From Terribacillus aidingensis (GTDB lineage Bacteria; Bacillota; Bacilli; Bacillales; Amphibacillaceae): a stretch of 64,000 bases of DNA. The notes under the pieces are model-generated. The model had not been told where the DNA came from, made no database searches, and saw only the letters and a program-made list of their open reading frames with translations. Of this stretch, positions 52,060 to 61,101 are shown piece after piece (position 1 is the stretch's first letter; each line of letters starts with the position of its first letter). The DNA is taken from assembly GCF_040703035.1 (NCBI RefSeq), contig NZ_CP159996.1:1336001-1400000 (forward strand), given 5' to 3'. Both the position numbers and the translations under genes were made by a program.

Positions 52060-52689
52060 ATGGAACAAGCAGATAAGAAGATAAAATTGGCCGTTAATGG
52101 TGGCATATCGTTTGGTGCAAAATTAAATGCCAAGCAATTGAATGTGATTGCTGCGTATATGGATGCTGGAGATGAACTGGAGTTGACGACCTTTCAGCAA
52201 CTTTATATTAATGTGCCTGAAAACGAAATGGACTTGGTTAAAGAGAAATTTAGAGAAGCAGGATTATCTTGTTATCCGGTAGGCAATTTTGTGAAGAGTC
52301 TTAGAACTTGTAATTTCTGTAAAGGTGCAGAAAAAGAGGGAATGCCGGTTGCCATTGAGCTAAATGAAAGAATAGCGGGTAAATCTGTTCCTTTTACCTT
52401 AAGGCCGGCATATACAGGTTGCCCTATTGGCTGCGGGGAACCCTTAGTCAATGATATTGGCGTTATGAAATTAAAAAACGGATATGACTTATACATTGGG
52501 GGAAAAGCAAAAGGTAAGGATGCCAAAACAGGCGTGTTATTCCTGAAGCAGCTGGACCCCGAAAATCTTTACCAAGTGGTTGAAAGATTGATAGATATCT
52601 ATTCTGAGCATGGCAAGAAGAGAGAGCCGTTTTTCAAATTTATTAACCGCTACGGAATAGATAATCTTAAAGAACAGTTAGCAGTATAG
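52060..52689 (+). CDS. Nitrite/sulfite reductase-like half-domain protein
   Basis: A 209-residue protein with the ferredoxin-like half domain of siroheme reductases (about residues 12-75) and a 4Fe-4S region with Cys84/Cys87 (CNFCKGA) and Cys121/Cys125 (GCPIGCGEP). It is only about a third of a true sulfite reductase. The first pair is spaced CxxC rather than the usual Cx5C, so a siroheme site is uncertain. Ferredoxin upstream suggests an electron-transfer role. Confidence 0.75.
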   Translation: MEQADKKIKLAVNGGISFGAKLNAKQLNVIAAYMDAGDELELTTFQQLYINVPENEMDLVKEKFREAGLSCYPVGNFVKSLRTCNFCKGAEKEGMPVAIELNERIAGKSVPFTLRPAYTGCPIGCGEPLVNDIGVMKLKNGYDLYIGGKAKGKDAKTGVLFLKQLDPENLYQVVERLIDIYSEHGKKREPFFKFINRYGIDNLKEQLAV

Positions 52690-52737
52690 ATGGAATATAA
52701 TGCCGTCTTGTCGGTATAAACAGGAATTGGAATTCAA

Positions 52738-52797
52738 AAATCCGAACCCATGCAAATGCCTATAAAAGCCTTTGCATATTGGCTCGGATTTTTTGGC
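52738..52797. terminator. Bidirectional terminator
   Basis: AAAAATCCGAACC-ATGCAAA ... TTTGCAT-ATTGGCTCGGATTTTTT; a long interrupted stem between the convergent reductase-like and Cys-rich genes. Confidence 0.8.
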
Positions 52798-53127
52798 TTA
52801 GTTAGTTACCATCTGATAACAAGATTCTGCACATTTGAAGCATGCCTCTGCGCATTTCTGACAATGTTCTGCTTCATGTTTTTTGCATTCATTACCGCAA
52901 GCCTCGCATATCTCAGCGCATAATTGGCAAATATGGGAGATGAACGGACTGTTCGTTTGCATTGCTTTGACAGCTAAAGCACAAATGTCGGTACATTCCC
53001 TATCCATTCTGATACAGGTTACCATCATCTTTAAATTTTCTTCTTCCAAACAGGCATTATAACAACTATTACAAGCAGCTATACACTCTAAGCAGGCATC
53101 CACACACTCTTCTTAACTAACAGACAT
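52798..53127 (-). pseudogene. Four-helix-bundle copper-storage-type protein (YhjQ/Csp-like), early stop
   Basis: The body encodes a Cys-rich bundle (CLECIAACNSCYNACLEE ... CADICEAC-type repeats, about 18 Cys) of the DUF326/Csp family that binds many Cu(I). AGGAGGCAG precedes ATG 53127-53125, but codon five is TAA (53115-53113): M-S-V-S-stop, then EECVDAC in the same frame. A GTG at 53103 could restart translation with the loss of eight residues, but it lacks a ribosome site. Confidence 0.72.
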
Positions 53128-53210
53128 TTTTCTGCCTCCTCTTTTATTTCGATCAGTATCTGAGGGGTTAGGTAAAAACTATAATTTCTTTTAAGGTACT
53201 CTAAAAACGA

Positions 53211-53250
53211 AAAGCACCTGAATCAGAAGCACTGATTTAAGGGCTTTTAA
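53211..53250. terminator. Hairpin between divergent copper genes
   Basis: AAAAGC-CCT-AATCA / TGATT-AGGGCTTTT type stem with mismatches. The rest of 53128-53450 is AT-rich without a gene. Confidence 0.5.
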
Positions 53251-53452
53251 CGAAGTAATTAATGATGATTGTTTTGATGCTCGAGTTACCAATTCTAATT
53301 TTTTTAGAAACTTATAATACCCTGTACTTTGATTGGGGAATGATATTAGTTTAGTTAGAAATTAAGACAATTACAGATCTTGTCCTTAACTGTTCAACTT
53401 CAGTTTGAGGCATATAAATTAGGAAATATAAAAGAGAAGTTGAAATACTTGA

Positions 53453-53469
53453 ATACCATACCGTGGTAT
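53453..53469. promoter_or_regulatory. Variant CsoR/CstR-type operator
   Basis: ATACCATACCGTGGTAT keeps the outer ATACC...GGTAT arms of the sites elsewhere in the window. It lies about 120 bases upstream of the His-rich protein gene, next to TATAGT. Confidence 0.5.
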
Positions 53470-53587
53470 AGTAAATTGTAAAGTGGTCAAGAAAATTTGA
53501 TAAATTTAAGCAAGATCTTCTTTCTAGAATGAATTAGTTCTGTGTTTGCACAAAATAAAACGGAAGAAAATGAAGGAGGAAACGGAT

Positions 53588-54271
53588 ATGAAACACCATC
53601 ATCATAACCACATGCAAGGAGATCCGGCAGCATCAGAAGTAACTGCTACGGTTTCTTATTCTGAAGGGACGATTACAATTAAACTGGAAGATGATGAAGG
53701 ACATGCACCGGAGTTGGCTATCGCTCATGAAAAAGACATGCATATCATCATTGTTTCAGAAGATCTGAAAGAGTATCATCATGTGCACTCCGAAGCAAAG
53801 GGCAAGGGAGTATATGTAGTAAGACAAGAATTGAAAAGTGACCAGTACATCGTATTTCTGGACATAAAACCAATAGAAAAATCTTATTTTGTGAGTCCCA
53901 TTCCATTAAGAATAGAAAAAACTGAAACAAAAGAAGCATCAATAGATGCAGATGCTGATAATAAAACGAAAATTGTAAACCGTAAGAAAGTAACCTTAGA
54001 GCCTGTTAACGCTAAGGTAGGAGAAGAATCATCGCTTGTGTTTAATTTACATGGCGAAAATCCTAAAACCTATCTTGGCGCGCTTGGTCATGTTGTCGCA
54101 GTAGACGAGCATGCTAAACATTATGTTCATATTCATCCGAACAATGATAACGAGACAATATTTGATGCGCACTTTTCGGAAGCCGGAACATATAAGCTAT
54201 GGGCAGAGTTCAATTTTGAGGATGCAGGTGTACTTGTCTTTCCATACGTTATCGAGGTGAAACCCTCTTAA
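53588..54271 (+). CDS. His-rich N-terminus protein with a duplicated metal-site-like domain
   Basis: A 227-residue protein with no signal peptide. It starts MKHHHHNHMQ. Two related domains follow: residues about 45-112 (ELAIAHEKDMHIIIVSEDLK) and about 145-226 (LGALGHVVAVDEHAKHYVHI then HP, ending FPYVIEV). Each has a buried His cluster, in the manner of CopC/YtkA-like beta folds. Copper or silver binding is likely by context, but the family role is unknown. AAGGAGGAA precedes the ATG. Confidence 0.65.
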   Translation: MKHHHHNHMQGDPAASEVTATVSYSEGTITIKLEDDEGHAPELAIAHEKDMHIIIVSEDLKEYHHVHSEAKGKGVYVVRQELKSDQYIVFLDIKPIEKSYFVSPIPLRIEKTETKEASIDADADNKTKIVNRKKVTLEPVNAKVGEESSLVFNLHGENPKTYLGALGHVVAVDEHAKHYVHIHPNNDNETIFDAHFSEAGTYKLWAEFNFEDAGVLVFPYVIEVKPS

Positions 54272-54282
54272 GGGGAATTGAT

Positions 54283-54573
54283 ATGTATAACTTAACTCTA
54301 TATACACATCCTTGGTGCTCAGACTGTCAAGAAAGTAAGAAAATCCTAAACAAATCAGGAATTCCTTATACAGAACACAACTTAAATGAAGACCCAGGAA
54401 AAGAAGCAAAGTTAAAAAAACTAACTGGATCCAGAGTGGTTCCTGGATGGGTATTTCGGAAAAATACACTCCTTGGCAAAATTCAGAAACCAAAAGTCTA
54501 CACTGGATATGAGCGAAACCGAACAGAGATTAATACATTGTTGAGCGAAATGAAATCAACTCAAAGAAATTAG
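54283..54573 (+). CDS. Glutaredoxin-like thioredoxin-fold protein
   Basis: A 96-residue glutaredoxin-fold protein with the redox pair in HPWCSDCQES (Cys12, Cys15) and the cis-Pro loop SRVVPGWVF. It begins 11 bases after the His-rich gene, so the two are probably cotranscribed. Reduction of metal-site thiols or persulfides is plausible. Confidence 0.82.
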   Translation: MYNLTLYTHPWCSDCQESKKILNKSGIPYTEHNLNEDPGKEAKLKKLTGSRVVPGWVFRKNTLLGKIQKPKVYTGYERNRTEINTLLSEMKSTQRN

Positions 54574-54670
54574 TAGACTAATACTGCATAGATAGTGACA
54601 AATGCTAGTATTGCTTTGAGTTATTGGGAATTGTTGGATTATAAAGCGTTTTAAGGAGGACAAGACATTT

Positions 54671-55239
54671 ATGCTACAAAAAAAATAAAAATGGTCGGCA
54701 TTTTACTTTTAACTGTATCGATACTAGCGGCTTGCGACAGTGGGAAAGATAGAGAAATGGATACCATGGATCATTCATCTCCCTCTGAGGAAAGTAAGGA
54801 AGGCATGCATCATTCCAGTTCCGGTGAATTACCTGAAGGATTGCAGGAAGCGGAAAATCCAACTTATAAAGCTGGAAGCAAAGCAATCATAACCGCTGAT
54901 CACATGGGAGGCATGGATGGTGCAGAAGCAACTATTGCAGGGGCATACAAAACAACAGCTTATGCGATATCTTTTACCAGAACGGATACAGGTGAAGAAA
55001 TAAAGGGGCATAAATGGATTATCCACGAAGAGATTGAAGATGCAGGCGACGTACCATATGAAGCTGGAGATGAAGTTACCGTTAGTACCGACCATATGGA
55101 AGGAATGGACGGCGCTGATGCAGTAATTGATTCCGCAGTGAATACAATAGTCTATATGGTTTATTACACATCTACAACAGACGGACAAGAGGTTAAAAAC
55201 CATAAATAGGTGACAGAAAGTGAACTATCAGCTAAGTAA
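54671..55239 (+). pseudogene. YdhK-like (DUF1541) lipoprotein gene with lesions at both ends
   Basis: The core from 54691 encodes a lipoprotein signal with lipobox LAAC and two DUF1541 repeats (ITADHMGGMDGAEATI; VSTDHMEGMDGADAVI). AAGGAGGA and ATG 54671 are separated from it by a run of eight A (54678-54685) that is one base short for MLQKKIK-MVGILL. At the end TAG (55207) replaces the expected Trp codon of NHKW, and VTESELSAK continues to TAA 55237. A restart at ATG 54691 lacks a ribosome site. Confidence 0.72.
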
Positions 55240-55276
55240 TTAAAAAGCTGAATTGATTTATAACTCAATGGATATT

Positions 55277-55316
55277 AAAGCTAATTGCTGACAATTAAAA
55301 AGCGATTAGCTTTTCT
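55277..55316 (+). terminator. Terminator after the ydhK-like gene
   Basis: AAAGCTAAT / ATTAGCTTT with a T-rich tail. Confidence 0.65.
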
Positions 55317-55328
55317 GTTTAATTTAAA

Positions 55329-55444
55329 ATACATTACCGGGGTATGTATTTTATAAAACCTTCAATTATATTTTAAAATACTCATTTTTAATATGGTCTT
55401 ATTATAGATAAATCTTCTGTTGTATTTACTACCCTAGTGGGGTA
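55329..55444. promoter_or_regulatory. Two CsoR/CstR-type sites upstream of the MFS gene
   Basis: ATACATTACCGGGGTATGTA at 55329-55348 (extended palindrome) and TACCCTAGTGGGGTA at 55430-55444 lie in the 5' region of the DHA2 transporter, suggesting thiol- or metal-responsive control. Confidence 0.65.
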
Positions 55445-55526
55445 TGGTATATTGGTAAATGGATGACACATGAGACTTGCTGTCATATGATGCAAGTTTA
55501 AATAAAAGCCAGGAAGGTGATGAATT

Positions 55527-56945
55527 ATGTCAACATCTACAACACAATTGCCACAGCTTAATCCTAACCGTTGGAAAGCTTTAATGTTATTGGGCTTTGC
55601 GAACTTTTTGGTGATGATGGATTCGGCAATCATACAGGTAGCCTTACCCGCTATTAAAAACTCGCTAGGCTATTCCGAAGCAAATTTGCAATGGGTTATG
55701 AATGCATTTCTATTATTATTCGGAGGTTTACTGCTTTTAGGAGGAAGGTTATCCGATTTATTTGGCCGTAGATTGATTTTCATGCTAGGAGTACTGATCC
55801 TGACCATTGCATCCTTAATTGCTGGTCTTGCTTGGAATCAAGAAAGTCTTAATATCGCAAGAGGCATTCAAGGGGCCGGTTCCGCATTGATTGCTCCGGC
55901 AGCATTGTCTATCATCATGCTTTTATTTAAGGGAAATAAAGAGGAAATGGGTAAAGCCCTCGCGGTATGGGGTTTGTCTGGAGCGGCTGGGGGGTCAATC
56001 GGGATTGTCTTAGGCGGCATGATTACACAATTATTCGGCTGGCGCTGGACACTGCTGATCTACGTTCCTTTAGGTCTTCTTGTCTTGTTCCTGTCATTTC
56101 GTATCTTGGATAAAGGAAATCGAAAGAAAGGTAAAATCGATTATGCTGGTGCTATCACCGTAACAGCAGCGCTCATGCTGTTAGTGTTCGGGATTGTTAA
56201 CGCGCAGGAAACTGGCTGGCAAAACCTCTCCACAATATTGATCTTATCTATAGCGGGGGTTCTGCTAATCACTTTTATCAGTATCCAAGCTAAGCGAAAA
56301 CAGCCATTGATGCCACTAGGGATATTTAAAACACGAAATTTGTCAGCAGGTAATATTTCATTGATTCTACTAGCGGTATCTTGGTTCCCTTTGGTTTACT
56401 TTCTGATTTTGTACCTTCAGCAGGTTCTCAAGTTCGAACCTTTTGCTGCAGCCATGGGAATGCTGCCTGCACCAATATTAATGGCTATTTTTATGATAGC
56501 AGTTGCAGAAAGAATCATGAATAAATTAGGTATGAAATTAACGATGGCTATAGGTTTCATTTTATTAGGGATCTCGTCACTGCTATTATCAGGAAATTCT
56601 GTGGGAGGAGATTATTGGGGGGATGTGTTCGTTCCAATACTGTTAGCTGCTCTCGGAAATGCACTTGCTTATCTTCCGGCGACTACAGCATCTGTAGCTG
56701 AGGCGAGTGACGAGCAGTCAGGATTAGCATCAGGTCTTTATAACACTTCATACCAAATTGGGTCGGCTGTTGGATTAGCGGTTATGGTATCTATTGCAGC
56801 ATCCGTCACAGCTACTAGTTCTGGAAGCGAAGAAATGGTTCTTAATCATGGTTACCAAGAAGCATTCTTCTGGGGTGCAATGATCGCATTCCTGGGCGCT
56901 ATTCTCGCACTTGTACTTGTACGTTCCTTAAAAGACAAAAGCTAA
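55527..56945 (+). CDS. MFS transporter, DHA2 family
   Basis: A 472-residue permease with about fourteen membrane segments. Motifs: MMDSAIIQVALPAIKNSL in TM1, LLLLGGRLSDLFGRR (motif A) and ARGIQGAGSALIAPAAL (motif C). Export of a toxic small molecule is likely. AGGAAGGTGATG precedes the ATG. Its upstream CsoR/CstR-type sites and neighbouring sulfur genes hint at a sulfur-linked substrate. A decayed copy of its end lies at 40125. Confidence 0.9.
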   Translation: MSTSTTQLPQLNPNRWKALMLLGFANFLVMMDSAIIQVALPAIKNSLGYSEANLQWVMNAFLLLFGGLLLLGGRLSDLFGRRLIFMLGVLILTIASLIAGLAWNQESLNIARGIQGAGSALIAPAALSIIMLLFKGNKEEMGKALAVWGLSGAAGGSIGIVLGGMITQLFGWRWTLLIYVPLGLLVLFLSFRILDKGNRKKGKIDYAGAITVTAALMLLVFGIVNAQETGWQNLSTILILSIAGVLLITFISIQAKRKQPLMPLGIFKTRNLSAGNISLILLAVSWFPLVYFLILYLQQVLKFEPFAAAMGMLPAPILMAIFMIAVAERIMNKLGMKLTMAIGFILLGISSLLLSGNSVGGDYWGDVFVPILLAALGNALAYLPATTASVAEASDEQSGLASGLYNTSYQIGSAVGLAVMVSIAASVTATSSGSEEMVLNHGYQEAFFWGAMIAFLGAILALVLVRSLKDKS

Positions 56946-57003
56946 AAAAACACCTCATAGTACGGCTGGATATCTTTGCCACGGGTACTATGAGGTGTTT
57001 TTA
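56946..57003. terminator. Long terminator between convergent MFS and GntR genes
   Basis: AAAAACACCTCATAGTAC / GTACTATGAGGTGTTTTT, nearly perfect, with T/A tracts at both sides so that it can serve both directions. Confidence 0.9.
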
Positions 57004-57033
57004 TGCATCTATTTTCATTTCCGCAGATCTAAG

Positions 57034-57711
57034 TCAGTGTCTTAACATTTTGAGCAAGAGTGAAACATCTTTAGTAGAACCAACAGAAATGATTGTTTTT
57101 TGATCATCCTGGGAAAAGTCCTTCACTTTATCGTATAAATCAGCTCTTGTAACTACTATATCCGCGCGGTTGATCTCTTCATTGAGTTCTTCAACAGAAG
57201 TAGAGTTTACATCAATTGAGATAATTTCAGCGTCTGTCATTTTTTTGATCTCATCCAAATAAAATACACATGCGCTTACCTTACATTCAACGAAAAGATA
57301 TCGTGATCTTTTCTCCATAGGTTGTCCGAAAAGCTTTATATATGCATATGCGGATAATAGTACTTGTTCAACATCATAACCTAGATCAGCAGCGTCCTTC
57401 ATGGATTGCTCTGCAAATGGAAGATGAGGATTGCTCGTTTTGAATTTTTCTATAGCTTTCTCATCAGCTACATGTGTTCCGCGGCCTTTCTGAATCAGTA
57501 GAAGCCCTTCGTCTTTCAAATGGGTGTACACTGCTTGAATTGTATTTCTGTTGATGGATAACTGGTTTGCAAGCTGATTAGTTGATGGGAGAGAATCACC
57601 TGGTTTTAATAATCCTTTTCCAATCAACCACTTGATTTGTTCTCTAATTTGTATATTGATCGGATAAGGTGAGTCGTGATCTATATTGAAGATGGAGCTA
57701 TTGGTTTCCAT
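57034..57711 (-). CDS. GntR family transcriptional regulator
   Basis: A 225-residue regulator. The winged HTH (QLANQLSINRNTIQAVYTHL) near residues 46-65 is typical of the YtrA-like GntR group; the C-terminal part is not a known ligand domain. ATG 57711 follows AGGTG. It is divergent from the OsmC gene, and the palindromes between them are its probable operators. A ruined copy lies at 40493-40932. Confidence 0.88.
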   Translation of the reverse strand: METNSSIFNIDHDSPYPINIQIREQIKWLIGKGLLKPGDSLPSTNQLANQLSINRNTIQAVYTHLKDEGLLLIQKGRGTHVADEKAIEKFKTSNPHLPFAEQSMKDAADLGYDVEQVLLSAYAYIKLFGQPMEKRSRYLFVECKVSACVFYLDEIKKMTDAEIISIDVNSTSVEELNEEINRADIVVTRADLYDKVKDFSQDDQKTIISVGSTKDVSLLLKMLRH

Positions 57712-57733
57712 ATAATACACCTGACTTTCTAAG

Positions 57734-57872
57734 TTGACTAGTGAATTAGTTATATAATAGTGGACAGTGTGATTAAAATCAAGGTTACAGCTTTAACAAG
57801 CACGAAAATTTGACTTTTAAAGTATTAGAGGATATTATACAATTAATTAACTAGTTAAATAGTTAACTAAAC
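57734..57872. promoter_or_regulatory. GntR-OsmC divergent promoter with TTAACTAGTTAA-type palindromes
   Basis: TTAACTAGTTAA (57847-57858) and the overlapping TAGTTAACTA downstream lie just before osmC. A related ACTAGTGAATTAGT with TATAAT lies near 57738-57758. The last part is also preserved in the decayed copy at about 40950-41000. Confidence 0.5.
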
Positions 57873-57889
57873 AAACAGAGGTGGAGAAA

Positions 57890-58324
57890 ATGAGTATTAA
57901 TTTAACGACAAAATGGATTGGAAATACAAAACAACAAGGCATAATTGAAGGACATAATCTTGATACAATTATAGCTATTCCAAAGGAATTAGGGGGGGAT
58001 GGAAAGGGAGCAGAACCAAAAGGTATGCTCGTTTCTTCTGCTGCTGCTTGTTATTCCATGACTCTTATTGCAATGCTTGAAGGAAGAAAATTGGAAGTTG
58101 AGAGATTGGAAATGGATTCCAAAGCAGAAAATTTTGATGCTAATGGCTTCAAACTTGTCCATTACCCGCATGTTATTTTGTCTCAAGATGCAACAGAAGA
58201 ACAAATTGAATCTGTTAAAAGAACATTTCTAGCCGCAGACAAAGCATGCGCTGTAGGAAATATGCTGAAAAAAGCCGATGCAGAAATTACAATCGAGGGC
58301 AAAATCACAGTAGCTTCCAATTGA
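57890..58324 (+). CDS. OsmC family peroxiredoxin-like protein
   Basis: A 144-residue OsmC/Ohr-fold protein with the two redox cysteines in SSAAACYSMTL (about residue 50) and AADKACAVGNML (about residue 119). Members reduce organic hydroperoxides, and some act on persulfides or sulfane sulfur, which would fit the surroundings. ATG 57890 follows GAGGTGGAG. Confidence 0.88.
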   Translation: MSINLTTKWIGNTKQQGIIEGHNLDTIIAIPKELGGDGKGAEPKGMLVSSAAACYSMTLIAMLEGRKLEVERLEMDSKAENFDANGFKLVHYPHVILSQDATEEQIESVKRTFLAADKACAVGNMLKKADAEITIEGKITVASN

Positions 58325-58358
58325 TTGTCAGTAGTTAACAGTATGTAAATAGAAGGAT

Positions 58359-58400
58359 ATCCGGATAATATTTCTTGATTTTTCTAAGTATTATCCGGAT
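58359..58400. terminator. Bidirectional hairpin between osmC and cstR
   Basis: A perfect 12-bp inverted repeat ATCCGGATAATA / TATTATCCGGAT with an 18-base loop lies between the convergent genes. Confidence 0.65.
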
Positions 58401-58426
58401 AACCAATACGCGGAAAAAAATTGGCT

Positions 58427-58687
58427 TTATCTGCTTTTAATTAATAAATTCACTGCTTCTTTCACCATTTCTCCGGCTTCCTGGCCAGTTTCGTTGGCTT
58501 CGCGTACACACTCGACCAAATTGGAGCTTACTATCACTCCGATAGTACGATCAATAGCTGTTCGGGTAGCGCTGAGTTGTGTTTCGACATCCTTACAATC
58601 TTTATTTTCTTCCATCATTTTCAATATGCCGCGTAATTGGCCTTCGATACGTTTTAATCTATTTTTTGTTTGTTTGTCGTATTTCAT
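58427..58687 (-). CDS. CstR-type persulfide-sensing repressor, paralogue 2
   Basis: An 86-residue protein, largely identical to the product at 29949. Both thiol-sensor cysteines (NKDCKDVE, NLVECVRE) are kept and the CsoR copper His is again Asn. ATG 58687 follows AGGAGG at five bases; ATG 58690 is adjacent. It is divergent from the CoA-disulfide reductase gene, with three operators between. Confidence 0.88.
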   Translation of the reverse strand: MKYDKQTKNRLKRIEGQLRGILKMMEENKDCKDVETQLSATRTAIDRTIGVIVSSNLVECVREANETGQEAGEMVKEAVNLLIKSR

Positions 58688-58729
58688 CATATGTCCTCCT
58701 ACCCATGCGATCTTATAACACATTACTAT

Positions 58730-58914
58730 ATACCTAACAGGGTATGCAAATAACAATGCATGAAAAGTACGAAGTTTCATTTACTCCATAAAATACTCGG
58801 AAAATAAACAAGACTGTGTAGATTGCCAATTATACCTATAGGGGTATAATGTGATAGAAATTATTCAAAAGAAGTTTAAGTCTTTTTTTAGATAATTCGA
58901 TACCCACCGGGGTA
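58730..58914. promoter_or_regulatory. Three CstR-type operators and promoter of the CoADR operon
   Basis: ATACCTAACAGGGTAT (58730-58745), ATACCTATAGGGGTAT (58832-58847) and ATACCCACCGGGGTA (58900-58914). The middle one fills the spacer of a rightward promoter, TTGCCA (58823-58828) with TATAAT (58845-58850). The first faces the leftward cstR. Confidence 0.78.
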
Positions 58915-59009
58915 ATTTTAGGCTCTGTAGTTAGTTGTAAATAATCCAACGTACTATTGAGAGATTTAGTTTAACCGTTCGTATCTTATAAGAAAAAGGA
59001 GAGTTTTAC

Positions 59010-60710
59010 ATGTCAAAGAAAATATTGATTGTGGGAGGAGTGGCAGGAGGGGCTTCGGCTGCCACTAGACTTCGAAGGTTAGATGAAAATGCAGAGATAA
59101 TAATATTCGAAAAAGGTCCGCATGTATCTTTTTCTAACTGCTCTTTACCTTATCATTTGAGCGGAATAATAGAAAATGAAGAATCCTTAGTGATGGTGAA
59201 TCCAGAAACATTTAAAGAACGGTACAATATTGAGGCTAGGATCAACCAGGAAGTAATGAAAATCAACCGTGACAGGAAAACAATCACGGTAATGGATGCA
59301 ATAACTGGAACTGCTTATGAAGAAGCGTACGATAAACTTCTTCTTTCACCAGGGGCTTCACCTATACGTCCAAGCAGTATTGAAGGTATTAATAATGAGA
59401 ATGTATTCACTGTTCGGAATGTAGACGATATCTCACAACTAAATGCGTATGTCAAACAGCAGGGCATCCAGGATGTAGCAGTGGTTGGCGGAGGCTTTGT
59501 CGGTGTGGAGGTAGCAGAGAACTTAAGGCTGGCAGGTTTCAAAGTCTCACTGATTGAATATGCTGAGCAGGTCATGACAACTTTTGACTACGATATGGCT
59601 CAAATCCTGCACAAGGAATTGACTGACCAAGGTGTTAGTGTAGTCGTCAATGACGGCCTGGCGTACATTGGTGATCATTTTATCAAGACGCATTCAGGTA
59701 AAGTACTCGATGCACAAGCGGTTGTGCTGGCTATTGGAGTGAGACCAGAAACTGGTTTGGCTGAGGATGCCGGGCTTGAAATTGGCGTAACTGGCGCGAT
59801 AAAAGTAGATCATAATTATTTGACTAGTGATAAGGATATCTATGCAGTCGGTGATGCCATTGAAGTGCATCACCGTATATTGAACAAGCCTACACGCCTA
59901 GCTTTAGCAGGGCCAGCTCAAAAACAGGCAAGAGCTGCAGCTGATCATATCTATAACATATCAAAGAACAGGAATTTGGGTGTGATTGGCTCATCATCCG
60001 TTCATTTATTCGATTTGAATGCTGCCACAACCGGGTTGAACGCCAGGATGGCAGATAGTGCCGGGTTCACATACGATTCTGTATATATCATGCCGGCTGA
60101 TAAAGTAGGGTTGATGCCAAATAGTAATGTACTGCATTTTAAATTAGTATACGAAACACCAACTGGGAGGATTTTAGGTGCACAAGCTATAGGAAAAGGC
60201 AATGTGGACAAAAGAATCGATATAGTCGCGACGATGATAACAATGAATGGGACATTAGAAGATTTAAAAGATGTTGAATTAACATACTCCCCAATGTTAG
60301 GAACAGCTAAGGACGTAGTGAATCTAGCAGCTTTGGTTGCATTGAACCAGTTGAATGGCATGTATAAAGAGGTAAAAGTTACAGAAGTTCGAGATCTAGT
60401 CGAACAAAATGCTTGTATTATCGATGCCCGAGAGCAGAACGAATTCCATGCTGGCCATCTAAAGAATGCTAAAAACATTCCATTGAGTGAATTTAGAAAT
60501 AGACTAGATGAGATTCCCAAAGATGAACCGGTATACGTACATTGCCGCTCCGGCCAGCGTAGTTACAACATGGTGATGGTTCTGCAGAACCTAGGATATA
60601 CAAATGTGTGGAATATAGCTGGATCTTATTTAGGTATAAGTTTGTACGAATACTTCAATGACGCAGTAAGCGGCAGGGAGAAAATTGTCACGGAGTATAA
60701 CTTTTCATAA
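59010..60710 (+). CDS. CoA-disulfide reductase / rhodanese fusion (polysulfide or persulfide reductase)
   Basis: A 566-residue FAD/NAD(P)H enzyme. The N-terminal GGVAGGASAATRLRR binds FAD, and Cys44 in FSNCSLPYHLSG is the redox-active CoA-linked Cys. VAVVGGGFVGVEVAENL binds NAD(P)H. A C-terminal rhodanese domain (about 465-560) has Cys512 in HCRSGQRSY. It should reduce CoA persulfide/disulfide or polysulfide to H2S. AAAGGAGAG precedes the ATG. Flanking CstR sites fit persulfide induction. Confidence 0.92.
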   Translation: MSKKILIVGGVAGGASAATRLRRLDENAEIIIFEKGPHVSFSNCSLPYHLSGIIENEESLVMVNPETFKERYNIEARINQEVMKINRDRKTITVMDAITGTAYEEAYDKLLLSPGASPIRPSSIEGINNENVFTVRNVDDISQLNAYVKQQGIQDVAVVGGGFVGVEVAENLRLAGFKVSLIEYAEQVMTTFDYDMAQILHKELTDQGVSVVVNDGLAYIGDHFIKTHSGKVLDAQAVVLAIGVRPETGLAEDAGLEIGVTGAIKVDHNYLTSDKDIYAVGDAIEVHHRILNKPTRLALAGPAQKQARAAADHIYNISKNRNLGVIGSSSVHLFDLNAATTGLNARMADSAGFTYDSVYIMPADKVGLMPNSNVLHFKLVYETPTGRILGAQAIGKGNVDKRIDIVATMITMNGTLEDLKDVELTYSPMLGTAKDVVNLAALVALNQLNGMYKEVKVTEVRDLVEQNACIIDAREQNEFHAGHLKNAKNIPLSEFRNRLDEIPKDEPVYVHCRSGQRSYNMVMVLQNLGYTNVWNIAGSYLGISLYEYFNDAVSGREKIVTEYNFS

Positions 60711-60737
60711 TTCAAATCAAATTAAAGGTTGTAGAAA

Positions 60738-61082
60738 ATGAATATCTATTTCTTTCTCATTGCTGCCTTGATACTTGTGTTACCTATATATAAAAGGTAT
60801 TTCCCTATTATTGGAGTACCTTGCAGAAAAAACGGACCAGAAATGACTAATACGCTTGTTCTCGATATAAGGGAATATAAGGAACATCCTACCCGAAGTG
60901 ATTTGCATATTCCCTATGCTTACTTAAAGCGATATAAAGAAGAAATTCCAAATGGACTCTTACATTTAGTGGTACAGGATCGGTTGGAGCTAAACCTAGG
61001 TGTAAGATATTTAGCAAGTAAAGGGTATAGGATTGCCAGTTATCAAGTAAATAACTGTCCATGCAAAAGAAAAGGACGATAA
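60738..61082 (+). CDS. Membrane-anchored rhodanese-like protein, paralogue 2, with terminal CPC
   Basis: A 114-residue protein with one N-terminal helix (about residues 3-17), YKRYFPIIGVPC, a rhodanese-like fold (LVLDIREYK), and a tail VNNCPCKRKGR. As in the paralogue at 30222, the usual catalytic loop Cys is missing (LHLVVQDRLE). The VPC and tail cysteines are the shared features. It follows the persulfide reductase by 27 bases. Confidence 0.72.
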   Translation: MNIYFFLIAALILVLPIYKRYFPIIGVPCRKNGPEMTNTLVLDIREYKEHPTRSDLHIPYAYLKRYKEEIPNGLLHLVVQDRLELNLGVRYLASKGYRIASYQVNNCPCKRKGR

Positions 61083-61101
61083 AAAAAGGGAGGCTTTTGC
61101 T

